From contig JBNGDP010000134.1 of the NCBI GenBank assembly GCA_049975345.1, positions 1 through 10,117 on the forward strand: a stretch of DNA of 10,117 nucleotides, written 5' to 3'. Positions within the stretch are counted from its first letter, which is position 1, and each line of letters begins with the position of its first letter. This stretch comes from Oceanipulchritudo sp049975345. Lineage in GTDB: Bacteria; Verrucomicrobiota; Verrucomicrobiia; Opitutales; Oceanipulchritudinaceae. The position numbers were made by a program, and so were the translations under genes. Positions 1-7,113 of the stretch are shown here, one piece after another. Under the pieces are notes generated by a model. That model did not search any database. It was not told the DNA's origin and saw only the letters and a program-made list of their open reading frames with translations.

Positions 1-550
1 CGCGCGCCACGAATGCCCGCCTCAATTGCATCAAACCTTGGTGAAACCGGTATTAAAAGCGTTGTAAAACCGAAGGGCTGAAGGTCCGCTGCCACGCCCC
101 CAGCAGGAATTCCTGTGAAAGGGATCGGGCCGGGCTTTCAGCCCTCACGCGGATTTTGTCCTTTGCACCCAGCCCTGCGGTTCCGCTGCGCTTCACCTCC
201 GGGCTGGAATCCGGCCTTTGGTCGTCAGGACGCACCGTCAGCCGCGATGAAATTTCCACAAAATTCCACGGGGAACCTTTTCCTTCACTCAATGCACTCA
301 AACCTCAACATCCCGCTTCAACCTCTTTCCCACTCGAAATTGTGGGGAACTGTTTTAATTATCAGGACCTTCAAAACAGGCAAACCCACCTTAACCTCAG
401 CAGCATTATTGGGTTCTTCGCAAATTGGAGGTAAGGAAGGACGCAAAGAGGCCGAATGCAATAGCCCAAGGCAAGGAGCCCCGGGCTGGCCGAATGGAGA
501 CGCCACCACGGACCAACGCCGCGGCGCACGTCTTGCCCGCGTTGACCGGA
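1..550. other. Non-coding stretch with small inverted repeats
   Basis: No open frame here has recognisable protein content, and I see no RNA gene. Seen directly: GGGCTGAA at 75-82 is answered by TTCAGCCC at 137-144; a tight hairpin GGGCT-TTC-AGCCC occupies 132-144; CCAGCCC at 169-175 pairs with GGGCTGG at 201-207. Such short GC palindromes are typical of dispersed intergenic repeats, but one window cannot show whether they are repeated elsewhere. Positions 250-430 are clearly more A+T-rich than the flanks and hold nothing I recognise. Confidence 0.5.
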
Positions 551-552
551 AT

Positions 553-568
553 CGCCCCCAGCGGGGCG
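553..568 (-). terminator. GC hairpin just after the SUMF1-like remnant
   Basis: CGCCCC (553-558) pairs perfectly with GGGGCG (563-568) around a four-base loop. It begins three bases past the stop codon of the SUMF1-like remnant, where an intrinsic terminator would sit. There is no T-run on the minus-strand 3' side, so termination activity is doubtful. It may be a relic of the original gene's terminator or simply a GC palindrome. Confidence 0.3.
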
Positions 569-571
569 GGA

Positions 572-778
572 TCAGAATTGTGTGCGTACCGGGCGTACGC
601 CCCGGTAACTGTAGATGTTGCGCGAGCTCTTGCCGCGGAAGGCGGACATGCAGTCGTCAGGCGTGCTGTTCCATTGTCCGCCACGATAACGGCCGTCCCC
701 TGTCGTGCTCATCACAAGCGGGTCGACGACCGGATCCTCCAGGTAATCCTCGGTCGGCAGGCGGTAGCCCGCGGCATC
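572..778 (-). pseudogene. Remnant of a formylglycine-generating enzyme (SUMF1/FGE-sulfatase) domain, C-terminal end
   Basis: Read on the minus strand from 778 to the TGA at 572-574, the frame gives 68 residues. They start with DAAGYRLPTE, matching the family's GYRLPTEAEWE motif, and continue to YRGGQWNSTPDDCMSAFRG and then YRGVRPVR. Those match the RGGSWN, the C-x-(S/A)-x-R block and the terminal GFR-hydrophobic pattern of this family. Members either convert a sulfatase cysteine to formylglycine or act as domains of unknown role. Only the end remains. A TAG codon (779-781) directly precedes the frame, there is no plausible start at the front, and roughly the core stretch normally lying between GYRLPTE and RGGSWN is shortened. 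I therefore call it a decayed gene; a frameshifted gene or a short independent peptide is less likely. The family assignment rests on motif recognition only. Confidence 0.6.
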
Positions 779-896
779 CTATCGGATTGATCCAAACGGT
801 CAAGGAACGAGTGCCGCGCCCGTCCCGTCCCATCCGCTTATTACCATCCCTCACCGGCAACATTAGGTGAGTGGACGACCCGAAGCCGCCGCCTTT

Positions 897-3029
897 TTAC
901 CCGGGCGGCAGTTGTGCGGCCAGTTGCCGGAGACGCGGGCTGGAAGGGATGGCCGTGAGGGCCTCGTCGAGCTTTCGGCGGGCCGTTTTCATGTCGCCGA
1001 TCTGCCAATACAGGACGACGAGGTTGTACCATGCGCTTTCCATTTGCGGCTGCAACTCGACGGCGCGGGCCAGGCTGGCGAGGGCCTCGTTGAAATTCCG
1101 CAACTCCGCCTGCAGGAGGCCGATGTTGAAATGGATGAGCGCGCTTTGCGGGTCCACTTCCAGCCCGTCCTCGAGGGTATTCATGGCCTCATCGGTAAAG
1201 CCCAGGGTGTGCAGCTGGATGGCGGCCAGCCGGTAGGCCTCGGCGTTCAGCTGGTCGAAGCGGATGGCGCGGAGGGCCAGCACGCGGGCAAAGGCGGGAT
1301 CCCCCCGCTGGCCGTGGTAGGCGGCGAGCCGCAAGGCCCCCATGGGGGTGTCCGCGGTGTGCTCGATGTGCTCGAGAAGCTCCGCCTCCAGCGGCCCGCC
1401 GAGGGGATCCATCCGCGGGCGGCTCAGGGCCGCCGAGATGCGCACGCTGCGTACCGGGTCGTTGAGCAGGGCCTGCTGCCGCGCGGGGTCCAGTGCGTCC
1501 ATGCCGGTCACGCGGACGGCGGCCGCCCGGACCATCGGGTCGGGATCCTCAAGGAGGGAAACGAGCAGGTCCCATGACTCCCGGTCACCCTGGATGTATG
1601 GAAACATCATGACAAAAGTCGCCTTCCAGAAGCGGTTCTTCTCGGCAAGCACGGCCTCCTTCAGGCGGGCGGGGGTGCCCTCCTTCCCGTCCCACAGATC
1701 CCGCATGAGGCGGGCCTTGGCGCGGCGCTCGCGGTTCATGTCCGGCCCGTACCATTCCTCGGCGTGGCGGAGGTTCCATTCCACGGACTGGGTGTTATGG
1801 CACTTCGAGCAGGCATCGGGGATGCCCATCTCGATGTTGAGGCGCGGATCGGGGTTGCTCATGGAATGGTCGCGGCGGGGGTCGCGGCCCATGAAGTTGG
1901 TGGTGGGCATGTGGCACTCGATGCAGAGGTTGCCGGTGGATTCCGCGGGGTGGCGGCTGTGGGCCAGCGGGTCGATCTTCGGCGCGTCCATGAGGCCGCT
2001 GCCGTGGCAGCGCTGGCAGAGGGCGTTGTTCTCGACGGGCAGGATGAAGCCGCCGCTGTGGGGCTCATGGCAGTCGAGGCAGGTCACCCCGGCGGTGCCC
2101 ATTTTGCTCATGGTGAGGGATCCGAAGACGTAGTTCTCCCCGATCACTTGTCCGTCCGGGTGATAGATGCCCTCGATGTCCGCCAGGGTCAGCTGGTAGT
2201 GGTCGTCGAAACGATCCCCCGGGGCGAATCGGTCGGCGGTCATCTGGTCGCGGCGGGCGTGGCAGGTGGCGCAGGTCTCCATGTACTGGACGTTGCCCAG
2301 CCCCTCCTTGAAATCATTGTTGCCGTTGCGGATCTGGGAGAGGTGCGTGTCCATGCCGGGATGGCACTGCGAGCAGCCGATGGCCATGTGCACCCATTCG
2401 CTGTTGTAGACATCCTCCACGACATCGTAGTTTTTCCGGTATTCGGTCATGTGGCAGTAGGCGCAGCTGGCGTCCCAGTTCATTCCCTGGCCGGTCCAGT
2501 GGCCCCACTCGCCGGGAATGCGCGCACCGCCCTCCTCGCCCTCGAAGACGGAGAACCATTCCCCCTGCAGGGCGTCCCAGGCCACGTCCTGGTTCTGGAT
2601 GCGCCCGTCCGGGGCCAGATGCAGGTACTGGATCAGCGGCGTGATGCCGATGCTCCCCACCACCGGATAGCCGTCCGGCAGCCCCTCCTCGTGCAGGACC
2701 ACCTGGTTGCCCGCCTTCCGCCACCGGATGCCACGCCCGCGGATCAGCTCCCCGTCCGCCGAGAGAAGCCGCTCCCGGTCGGCCTCCGTCAGCGGGGCGT
2801 TGGCAACCGCGTGATGGGAGCGCTCCCAAGCCTCCACGGCCTCGCGATGACACTCCACGCAGGCCGCCGGATCGGCCCGCGGAACCCCGGAGGCGACAAA
2901 TTTGGCGTTGACCTCCCCAAGGCGGGGCCACTCCTCTTTGACCCCGCGATCCCGGAGCAGGCCGGCCACAATCACGGCAAGCCCGGCCGCGGCGGCAATG
3001 CCCGGGACGGCCTTATGGGTGGGTTTCAT
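897..3029 (-). CDS. Octaheme c-type cytochrome with C-terminal HEAT-like and TPR repeats
   Basis: This 710-residue protein has eight CxxCH haem-binding motifs, starting at about residues 57, 189, 219, 253, 317, 338, 369 and 407. An N-terminal hydrophobic stretch (about 9-25, after a lysine-containing start) should act as a signal peptide or membrane anchor, so haems would be attached on the periplasmic side. Residues about 484-540 look like HEAT repeats (LLEDPDPMVRAAAVRV). About 575-700 contain tandem TPR-like helices (ALIHFNIGLLQAELRNFNEA and the following one). The layout resembles cytochrome c554/doubled-CxxCH proteins joined to TPRs. Those are presumed electron carriers or oxidoreductases, and the substrate cannot be read from sequence. 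All motifs are CxxCH; I see no CxxCK of the NrfA type. The start is the ATG at 3027-3029. The region before it is pyrimidine-rich with no Shine-Dalgarno match. It lies 33 bases after the DUF4870 gene and is probably co-transcribed with it. Confidence 0.88.
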   Translation of the reverse strand: MKPTHKAVPGIAAAAGLAVIVAGLLRDRGVKEEWPRLGEVNAKFVASGVPRADPAACVECHREAVEAWERSHHAVANAPLTEADRERLLSADGELIRGRGIRWRKAGNQVVLHEEGLPDGYPVVGSIGITPLIQYLHLAPDGRIQNQDVAWDALQGEWFSVFEGEEGGARIPGEWGHWTGQGMNWDASCAYCHMTEYRKNYDVVEDVYNSEWVHMAIGCSQCHPGMDTHLSQIRNGNNDFKEGLGNVQYMETCATCHARRDQMTADRFAPGDRFDDHYQLTLADIEGIYHPDGQVIGENYVFGSLTMSKMGTAGVTCLDCHEPHSGGFILPVENNALCQRCHGSGLMDAPKIDPLAHSRHPAESTGNLCIECHMPTTNFMGRDPRRDHSMSNPDPRLNIEMGIPDACSKCHNTQSVEWNLRHAEEWYGPDMNRERRAKARLMRDLWDGKEGTPARLKEAVLAEKNRFWKATFVMMFPYIQGDRESWDLLVSLLEDPDPMVRAAAVRVTGMDALDPARQQALLNDPVRSVRISAALSRPRMDPLGGPLEAELLEHIEHTADTPMGALRLAAYHGQRGDPAFARVLALRAIRFDQLNAEAYRLAAIQLHTLGFTDEAMNTLEDGLEVDPQSALIHFNIGLLQAELRNFNEALASLARAVELQPQMESAWYNLVVLYWQIGDMKTARRKLDEALTAIPSSPRLRQLAAQLPPG

Positions 3030-3062
3030 CGGGGAGGGGAGACGGCCAATGATGGGGATTTG

Positions 3063-3428
3063 CTATTTCACCAACCGGATCGTGAGGGGATACCGGTACA
3101 CCACCCCCTCCGAGGCCTTCACCGCCCCGATGATGGCCAGCACCACGCCCCCGATGGCCACCGCGAAGAGAATCAGGAACCCGATCAGGATCAGGACCAG
3201 CACCCCGCCGATCAGACCGTAAATGAGCAGCGAAATGTGGAAGTTCAACGTCTCCTTCGCGTGCTCCGGAATCGTCGACCCGGTATCACTCTTCGTCACC
3301 AGGTAGACAATCAGCGGAAGGATCAGCCCCACCCCCAGAAAGGGCGATAGGTGGCACAGGACGTTCCAGAGCTTGTCGCTGGACGCGTTGATGGGCTGCG
3401 GTTTGGGATCAGTCGCCGGTTCGTTCAT
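3063..3428 (-). CDS. DUF4870 small membrane protein
   Basis: A 121-residue protein that fits the DUF4870 family over its whole length. It has an N-terminal polar segment, the LWNVLCHLSPFLG block (about 20-32), a first hydrophobic helix (about 33-45), the EHAKETLNFHIS signature (about 55-66), two further hydrophobic helices (about 67-105) and the family's typical ending YRYPLTIRLVK. Members are predicted inner-membrane proteins with no established biochemical role. The start ATG is at 3426-3428, preceded by only a weak purine stretch (AAGAAG). It is the first gene of a likely pair with the multiheme cytochrome, 33 bases downstream. The pairing hints at, but does not show, a link to membrane redox functions. 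Confidence 0.88.
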   Translation of the reverse strand: MNEPATDPKPQPINASSDKLWNVLCHLSPFLGVGLILPLIVYLVTKSDTGSTIPEHAKETLNFHISLLIYGLIGGVLVLILIGFLILFAVAIGGVVLAIIGAVKASEGVVYRYPLTIRLVK

Positions 3429-3435
3429 GCTTCTT

Positions 3436-3464
3436 ATTCAAACATCCTTGGAATTTCCGGTCAA
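3436..3464 (-). promoter_or_regulatory. Candidate promoter of the DUF4870-cytochrome pair
   Basis: On the minus strand TTGACC (3459-3464) is followed, after 17 bases, by TTGAAT (3436-3441). These resemble sigma-70 -35 and -10 boxes with ideal spacing. The -10 box ends only seven bases before the DUF4870 ATG, so transcription would start at or next to the start codon, giving a leaderless or nearly leaderless mRNA. That fits the poor Shine-Dalgarno sequence. Such matches also occur by chance. Confidence 0.35.
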
Positions 3465-3512
3465 GTCCCCCGGTGGGGCCCTTCCTCATCAGGATCTTAG
3501 ACCCAGACCCGC

Positions 3513-3533
3513 GCCCTTCGGCAGGCTCAGGGC
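3513..3533. repeat. REP-like palindromic intergenic element
   Basis: An imperfect palindrome with outer arms GCCCT and AGGGC, containing TCGGCAGGCTC. It closely resembles the CCCTTCGACAGGCTCAGGGC-type dispersed repeats found between genes in many bacteria, some of which depend on REP-associated tyrosine transposases. Only one copy lies in this window, so dispersal elsewhere is assumed from the known pattern. Confidence 0.45.
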
Positions 3534-3592
3534 ACTCGCCCGCGCTCGCGTCAGTCCAGGCTCTCGCTTGGCCTGCCACGAGCTGGCGAGTG
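3533..3592. repeat. Long stem-loop next to the REP-like element
   Basis: CACTCGCC (3533-3540) is the exact reverse complement of GGCGAGTG (3585-3592), and CAGGC and GCCTG form an inner stem between them. Together with the adjacent REP-like palindrome this makes an 80-base structured block ending exactly where the tRNA-like fragment begins. It could terminate transcription from either side, or be a second half of a REP pair. No T-run is present. Confidence 0.4.
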
Positions 3593-3620
3593 GTGGAGCT
3601 GATCGGGATCGAACCCGATC
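3591..3620 (-). other. Orphan tRNA 3' end (tRNA-Ala-like): candidate attachment site
   Basis: On the minus strand this segment has a T-loop TTCGATC, then CCGAT, an acceptor half-stem CAGCTCC and the terminal ACCA. This is the usual 3' end of a bacterial tRNA-Ala; tmRNA ends similarly. No D-arm, anticodon arm or 5' acceptor half exists upstream: the bases from 3621 upward are A+T-rich and unrelated. The T-stem also breaks, because an extra G before TTC leaves only a six-base loop between perfect seven-base arms GATCGGG and CCCGATC. Such 3' copies are left when a tyrosine-recombinase element integrates into a tRNA gene. The symmetric arms around a six-base centre also resemble an integrase core site. 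The element would extend to higher coordinates (the Kdp operon). A decayed tRNA is the alternative. Confidence 0.6.
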
Positions 3621-3738
3621 TTGATTATCAATGAGTTATGGAAGTTGGTTGCATGGTGGTTGTGGAAGTATCCTGAAAATCGTCATCCGATATCCCGGAT
3701 TTCCAGTTACTGATGACAACAACGCACTTGCAATCTTT
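3621..3738. other. Gene-free A+T-richer spacer between kdpE and the tRNA-like fragment
   Basis: No gene is visible. The interrupted palindrome TTGAT-T-ATCAA (3621-3631) directly abuts the tRNA-like fragment, and a weak stem ATCCG/CGGAT lies around 3685-3700. There is no T-rich tract after either, so neither makes a convincing terminator for the Kdp operon. The lower G+C content is consistent with element-derived DNA at an integration junction. Confidence 0.4.
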
Positions 3739-3769
3739 TTGACCATCAATCCCCCGGGGGAACGGTCAA
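3739..3769. repeat. Inverted repeat over the kdpE stop codon
   Basis: TTGACC (3739-3744) and GGTCAA (3764-3769) form a six-base inverted repeat. The 19 bases between them include the perfect palindrome CCCCCGGGGG (3751-3760). It straddles the kdpE stop. On the minus-strand transcript it is followed by an A-run, not a U-run, so it is not a standard intrinsic terminator. It could still stabilise the mRNA 3' end. Confidence 0.3.
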
Positions 3770-4438
3770 CCGGTAGCCCACGCCAGTTTCTGTGCGAATC
3801 AGCTGGTCGCAGTCATGAGCCCGCAGTTTCTTACGAACTGCGGCCAAGTGGACACGCAGGTGCTCGTCAGTCGAAGTCGTGGCGGCACCCCAGACCTGCT
3901 GCAAGAGGGCGGACTTGGTGACAATTTTTCCGCGGTTTCGGGCAAGCGTCTGGAGGATGCGGTATTCGGTTGGCGTCAGTTCCACCGGCTTGCCTTTCGC
4001 GGTGACCTGCCGGTCCAGCAGATCAACCCTCAGGGAACCCACTTCAACGACGGCTTCCTGCTCGGAGGGATGCATGCGTTTACAGACACTTCGGACGCGT
4101 GCGAGGAGTTCCCCTGTATGGAAAGGTTTGGTTATAAAGTCATCAGCCCCTGAATCCAGGGCGGCCACCTTCTCTTCCGGGTCATCTCGCACTGTGATGA
4201 TGATGACGGGCAGATCGGTCCACTCCCGTAACCGGTCAAGCACCTCCAGGCCGTCCATGTCGGGCAATCCCAAGTCGAGGAGGACGATGTCGGGCTGACG
4301 CTGGGCAATGCAGACGAGGCCATCGGCACCATTTTCGGTTTCTATCAACCGATGCCCGGCGCCTTCGAGCGCCGTACGTAAAAGCCGGCGGATGGCGGGC
4401 TCGTCGTCGATTAGAGCTATCGTTATCGGTGTGGTCAT
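3746..4438 (-). CDS. kdpE: Response regulator KdpE of the potassium-responsive Kdp system
   Basis: A 230-residue OmpR/PhoB-type regulator. The receiver domain (about 1-118) has the acidic pair D11-D12, the phospho-acceptor D55 in VLLDLGLPDMDG, T82 in the ITVRD motif and K104 in TKPF. The winged-helix DNA-binding domain (about 130-226) includes LTPTEYRILQTLARNRGKIV and ends with the usual ETGVGYRL. The length is close to E. coli KdpE (225). Phosphorylated by KdpD, it should bind upstream of the Kdp structural genes and activate transcription when K+ is limiting. Its ATG overlaps the kdpD stop (ATGA, 4435-4438), which implies translational coupling. It is the last gene of the operon, and the tRNA-like fragment lies about 125 bases beyond its stop. 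Confidence 0.95.
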   Translation of the reverse strand: MTTPITIALIDDEPAIRRLLRTALEGAGHRLIETENGADGLVCIAQRQPDIVLLDLGLPDMDGLEVLDRLREWTDLPVIIITVRDDPEEKVAALDSGADDFITKPFHTGELLARVRSVCKRMHPSEQEAVVEVGSLRVDLLDRQVTAKGKPVELTPTEYRILQTLARNRGKIVTKSALLQQVWGAATTSTDEHLRVHLAAVRKKLRAHDCDQLIRTETGVGYRLTVPPGD

Positions 4439-7068
4439 GATTCAGGATTCAGGGATGAAGGAATAATCGCCACGAAACGGGCCCCGCCGGTGGGCTCATT
4501 GCTGGCGGTCAGCGTGCCACCGAGGTTTTCGCAAATGCGTTTGGCAATGGACAGGCCCAGGCCCAAGCCTTTGGAACGGCGTCGGGGTCCATGGGAAAAT
4601 GCCTCAAAAAGTTTTTCCGTATCCGCCGGCAGACCCGGTCCCTCGTCGCGGACGATGATGCGCAAACCAGAATCGACGGGGTCGAGCTGGCAGTCAATCG
4701 CGGTGCCTGTCCGCGTATGCCCGAGGGCATTTCGAAGGAGCTGATTGAGCAGTTGGAACAGCAATGCCTCATCGGTCCAGAGGATATCCTGGCGCCCTTC
4801 AAAGCTGACATCTTTAACCTTGTCCCCGAACTCCTCGGCCAATTCGGCGCGCAGACGGTGAACCAGATCATCAAGATCAACCCGTTCAGCCTTCGGTTTG
4901 ACCACGCCGCTCTCAAAGCGTGTCAGGTCCAACAGCATGTTGACGTTGCGCAGGAGTCGCTGCGCCGAGCCCTCGGCCTGATGGAGCAGTTCACTTTCCC
5001 GGGGCGCGCCCGAAAGGCTCGGCGCCACTTGTTCGAGGGCGCTTAAGATAATGGTCAGCGGCGTCTTCAACTCGTGGCTGACGGTGTCGAGCAGGGTCTT
5101 TTGCAGACGCTGGGAAGCTTCCAGAATCTGCGCCTGTTCCAGGCGCGAGCGCAGCGCTTCGCGCTCAAGAAACCGGCCCAGCTGTCGGGCCATTTGCATG
5201 AGAAGGTCCCGACTGGCCAGCGGTAGACTTTCGCCGCCTAGTTCAACCCGCAGGACGCCGAGTGCTTTATCGTCGGATTCGATCGGGACAAAGAGCGCGT
5301 CGGTCTCGGGCAAATTCTGGGTCTGCGCTCCGGCCATATCCCGGTTTTTGATTACCCAGGAAATGATGCCACTTTCATGGGTGCTCAGCTGTATGTCGTC
5401 GGGAAAAATACGGCGACCATTGAGATCGGTGCTTTCCAGGATGAGATTCACCCGGCAGCCTGTGACTTCCCTGGCATGGGCGAGGGCATTGTCGATTGTC
5501 TCGGAAGGCTCGGCCTGTCTGTTCAGGCAATCAAGGAAGCGATAAAGCGCATAGGATCGGGTTTCGCGCCGTCGTTCGGCCAGGTTGAGCGCCCGCAAAC
5601 GCGCGGTCAACTGGCCCATTGTTGTCGCCGCCAGCAGCAACAGAAAAAAGAGCAGGATGTCCTGTCCCGAATGAATCTGGAAGGTAAATTGGGGCGGAAC
5701 GAAGAAGAAATTCCATGTAAGGGCGGACATCACCGCAAGCGCCAGCACCGCGCCTCGTGTCAGGTACAAGCCTCCGAGAATAGTGAGCGCAAGAAAGAGC
5801 AGCGCCACAGTCCAATAGCCCATGTGCTCACGGAAGGGATAACTGATCAGCCCCAGCCCGGAAACGCCGAACACCGTCCAGAGATAATCCTTCACCTGAA
5901 TGGAGCTTGGCTGATGGATGCGCTGCCAACGGACACGCTCGGAGCTGCTCTGGGCAGGAACGACGTGAACGGCAATGGAACCCGATTCGGCCACCAGTCG
6001 ATCGGTCAACGAACCCCCAGTCAGATGCCGCAGCCAGGAGGAGGGAGACCGCCCCGCGACAATTTGCGTCACGAGCTCACGCCGCGCCATACGCAGCAGG
6101 CTCTCAGCCACATCCTCGCCGGAGGTGGCGACGATCTCCGCGCCCAGGGTTCGCGCGAGTTGCAGGTTGGCATTCAGCCGCTGCTGCGCTTCCTCCACAA
6201 GGGGTTCTGAGCTCTCGACATGGACGGCTACCCAGCTTGCGTTAAGGCTGGCCGCGTAGCGCTTGGTCCAGCGGATCAAGCGGTCACTGAATGGACTTGG
6301 TCCTACCGCCACCATGATGCGTTCACCGGTCGGTAGCGGCTTGGTTTCACGCTCCTGTTTGAGAACCCTCAGCAAGTCGAGGTTCACCCGCTCGGCGGTG
6401 GAGCGCAGGGCCATTTCCCGCAGGGCGGCCAGATTTTTCTCGGAGAAAAAGCTGTCCGCCGCCGTTGCCGCCTTGTTGCCCAAATACACTTTGCCCTCGT
6501 CCAGGCGCTGGCGCAGATCCTCCGGCGACAAGTCAATGATTTCAATTTCGTTTGCCCACTCCAGCACCGTATCCGGCACGCGTTCACGCACTTGGGAGCC
6601 TGCTAGGGATTCGACCGAATCGGCGCGGCTTTCCAGATGCTGGACATTAATCGTCGTATAAACGTGAATACCGTGGTCGAGGAGTTCGCGCACATCCTGA
6701 TATCGTTTGAGATGACGGCTGCCCGGGATATTGCTGTGAGCCAATTCGTCAACGAGCGCAATCTGGGGTGCCCGCTTAAGCATGCCGTCGAGATCGAACT
6801 CCTCAAAGGTCGTGCCACGATACGGCAGGCGCGCGGGCGGCAGGCGCTCGATATCCTCCAGCAACGCTTCGGTCTCGGCCCGCCCATGTGTTTCCACCAC
6901 CCCCGCGACCACATCCCATCCGGCCCGCCGTTTGGCCTGGGCGGCCTCCAGCATGGCATAGGTCTTGCCGACGCCGGGAGACATGCCGAAGAAAATCTTC
7001 AACCGGCCTTTCTTCCCGCTGGGGATGGGCTCCTTAGGGCCTGATGATGGCGTAGACGTGGGTGACAT
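4435..7068 (-). CDS. kdpD: Sensor histidine kinase KdpD
   Basis: An 877-residue sensor kinase (E. coli KdpD has 894). In order: an N-terminal KdpD domain (about 20-230) with Walker A GMSPGVGKT at 28-36 and Walker B IALVDELAHSN at 103-113; a universal-stress-protein-like domain (about 250-372); four closely packed membrane helices of the DUF4118 type (about 395-487) followed by an arginine-rich stretch; a GAF-like region (about 510-635); HisKA with the phospho-acceptor H665 in SHELKTP; and a HATPase with N-box NQLLRNALGH (775-784), DEGPGL (808-813) and GLGLGLS (834-840). All catalytic motifs are intact. It senses low K+/osmotic stress and phosphorylates KdpE. The start ATG at 7066-7068 lies 45 bases after the RCK gene and has no clear Shine-Dalgarno sequence. 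The stop overlaps kdpE by four bases. Confidence 0.96.
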   Translation of the reverse strand: MSPTSTPSSGPKEPIPSGKKGRLKIFFGMSPGVGKTYAMLEAAQAKRRAGWDVVAGVVETHGRAETEALLEDIERLPPARLPYRGTTFEEFDLDGMLKRAPQIALVDELAHSNIPGSRHLKRYQDVRELLDHGIHVYTTINVQHLESRADSVESLAGSQVRERVPDTVLEWANEIEIIDLSPEDLRQRLDEGKVYLGNKAATAADSFFSEKNLAALREMALRSTAERVNLDLLRVLKQERETKPLPTGERIMVAVGPSPFSDRLIRWTKRYAASLNASWVAVHVESSEPLVEEAQQRLNANLQLARTLGAEIVATSGEDVAESLLRMARRELVTQIVAGRSPSSWLRHLTGGSLTDRLVAESGSIAVHVVPAQSSSERVRWQRIHQPSSIQVKDYLWTVFGVSGLGLISYPFREHMGYWTVALLFLALTILGGLYLTRGAVLALAVMSALTWNFFFVPPQFTFQIHSGQDILLFFLLLLAATTMGQLTARLRALNLAERRRETRSYALYRFLDCLNRQAEPSETIDNALAHAREVTGCRVNLILESTDLNGRRIFPDDIQLSTHESGIISWVIKNRDMAGAQTQNLPETDALFVPIESDDKALGVLRVELGGESLPLASRDLLMQMARQLGRFLEREALRSRLEQAQILEASQRLQKTLLDTVSHELKTPLTIILSALEQVAPSLSGAPRESELLHQAEGSAQRLLRNVNMLLDLTRFESGVVKPKAERVDLDDLVHRLRAELAEEFGDKVKDVSFEGRQDILWTDEALLFQLLNQLLRNALGHTRTGTAIDCQLDPVDSGLRIIVRDEGPGLPADTEKLFEAFSHGPRRRSKGLGLGLSIAKRICENLGGTLTASNEPTGGARFVAIIPSSLNPES

Positions 7069-7113
7069 TCAATTTTTCATTGTAGGACAATAAACGAAGA
7101 TGACGAGGCTGGT

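Noticed and set aside
115..870. A 251-codon plus-strand open frame in the left intergenic stretch
   Set aside because: Composition is R/P/S-rich with no recognisable motif, it runs through inverted repeats, and it is antisense to the SUMF1-like remnant.
1764..3350. A 528-codon plus-strand open frame across the cytochrome and DUF4870 genes
   Set aside because: It is antisense to two recognisable proteins, its translation is low-complexity G/A/V/H-rich without domains, and long antisense frames are expected in G+C-rich coding DNA.
3591..3745. A complete tRNA or tmRNA gene
   Set aside because: Only the T-loop and 3' acceptor half are present; there is no anticodon arm, D-arm or 5' acceptor half, and kdpE leaves no room for a full tmRNA.
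3621..3745. Intrinsic terminator for the Kdp operon
   Set aside because: The weak stems present are not followed by a T-rich tract on the minus strand.
5953..6318. Cyclic-di-AMP binding site in the KdpD universal-stress domain
   Set aside because: The Gram-positive SxS...FTAxY motif is not matched: the corresponding stretches read SPFS and WVAVHVE, so I do not claim nucleotide control of KdpD.
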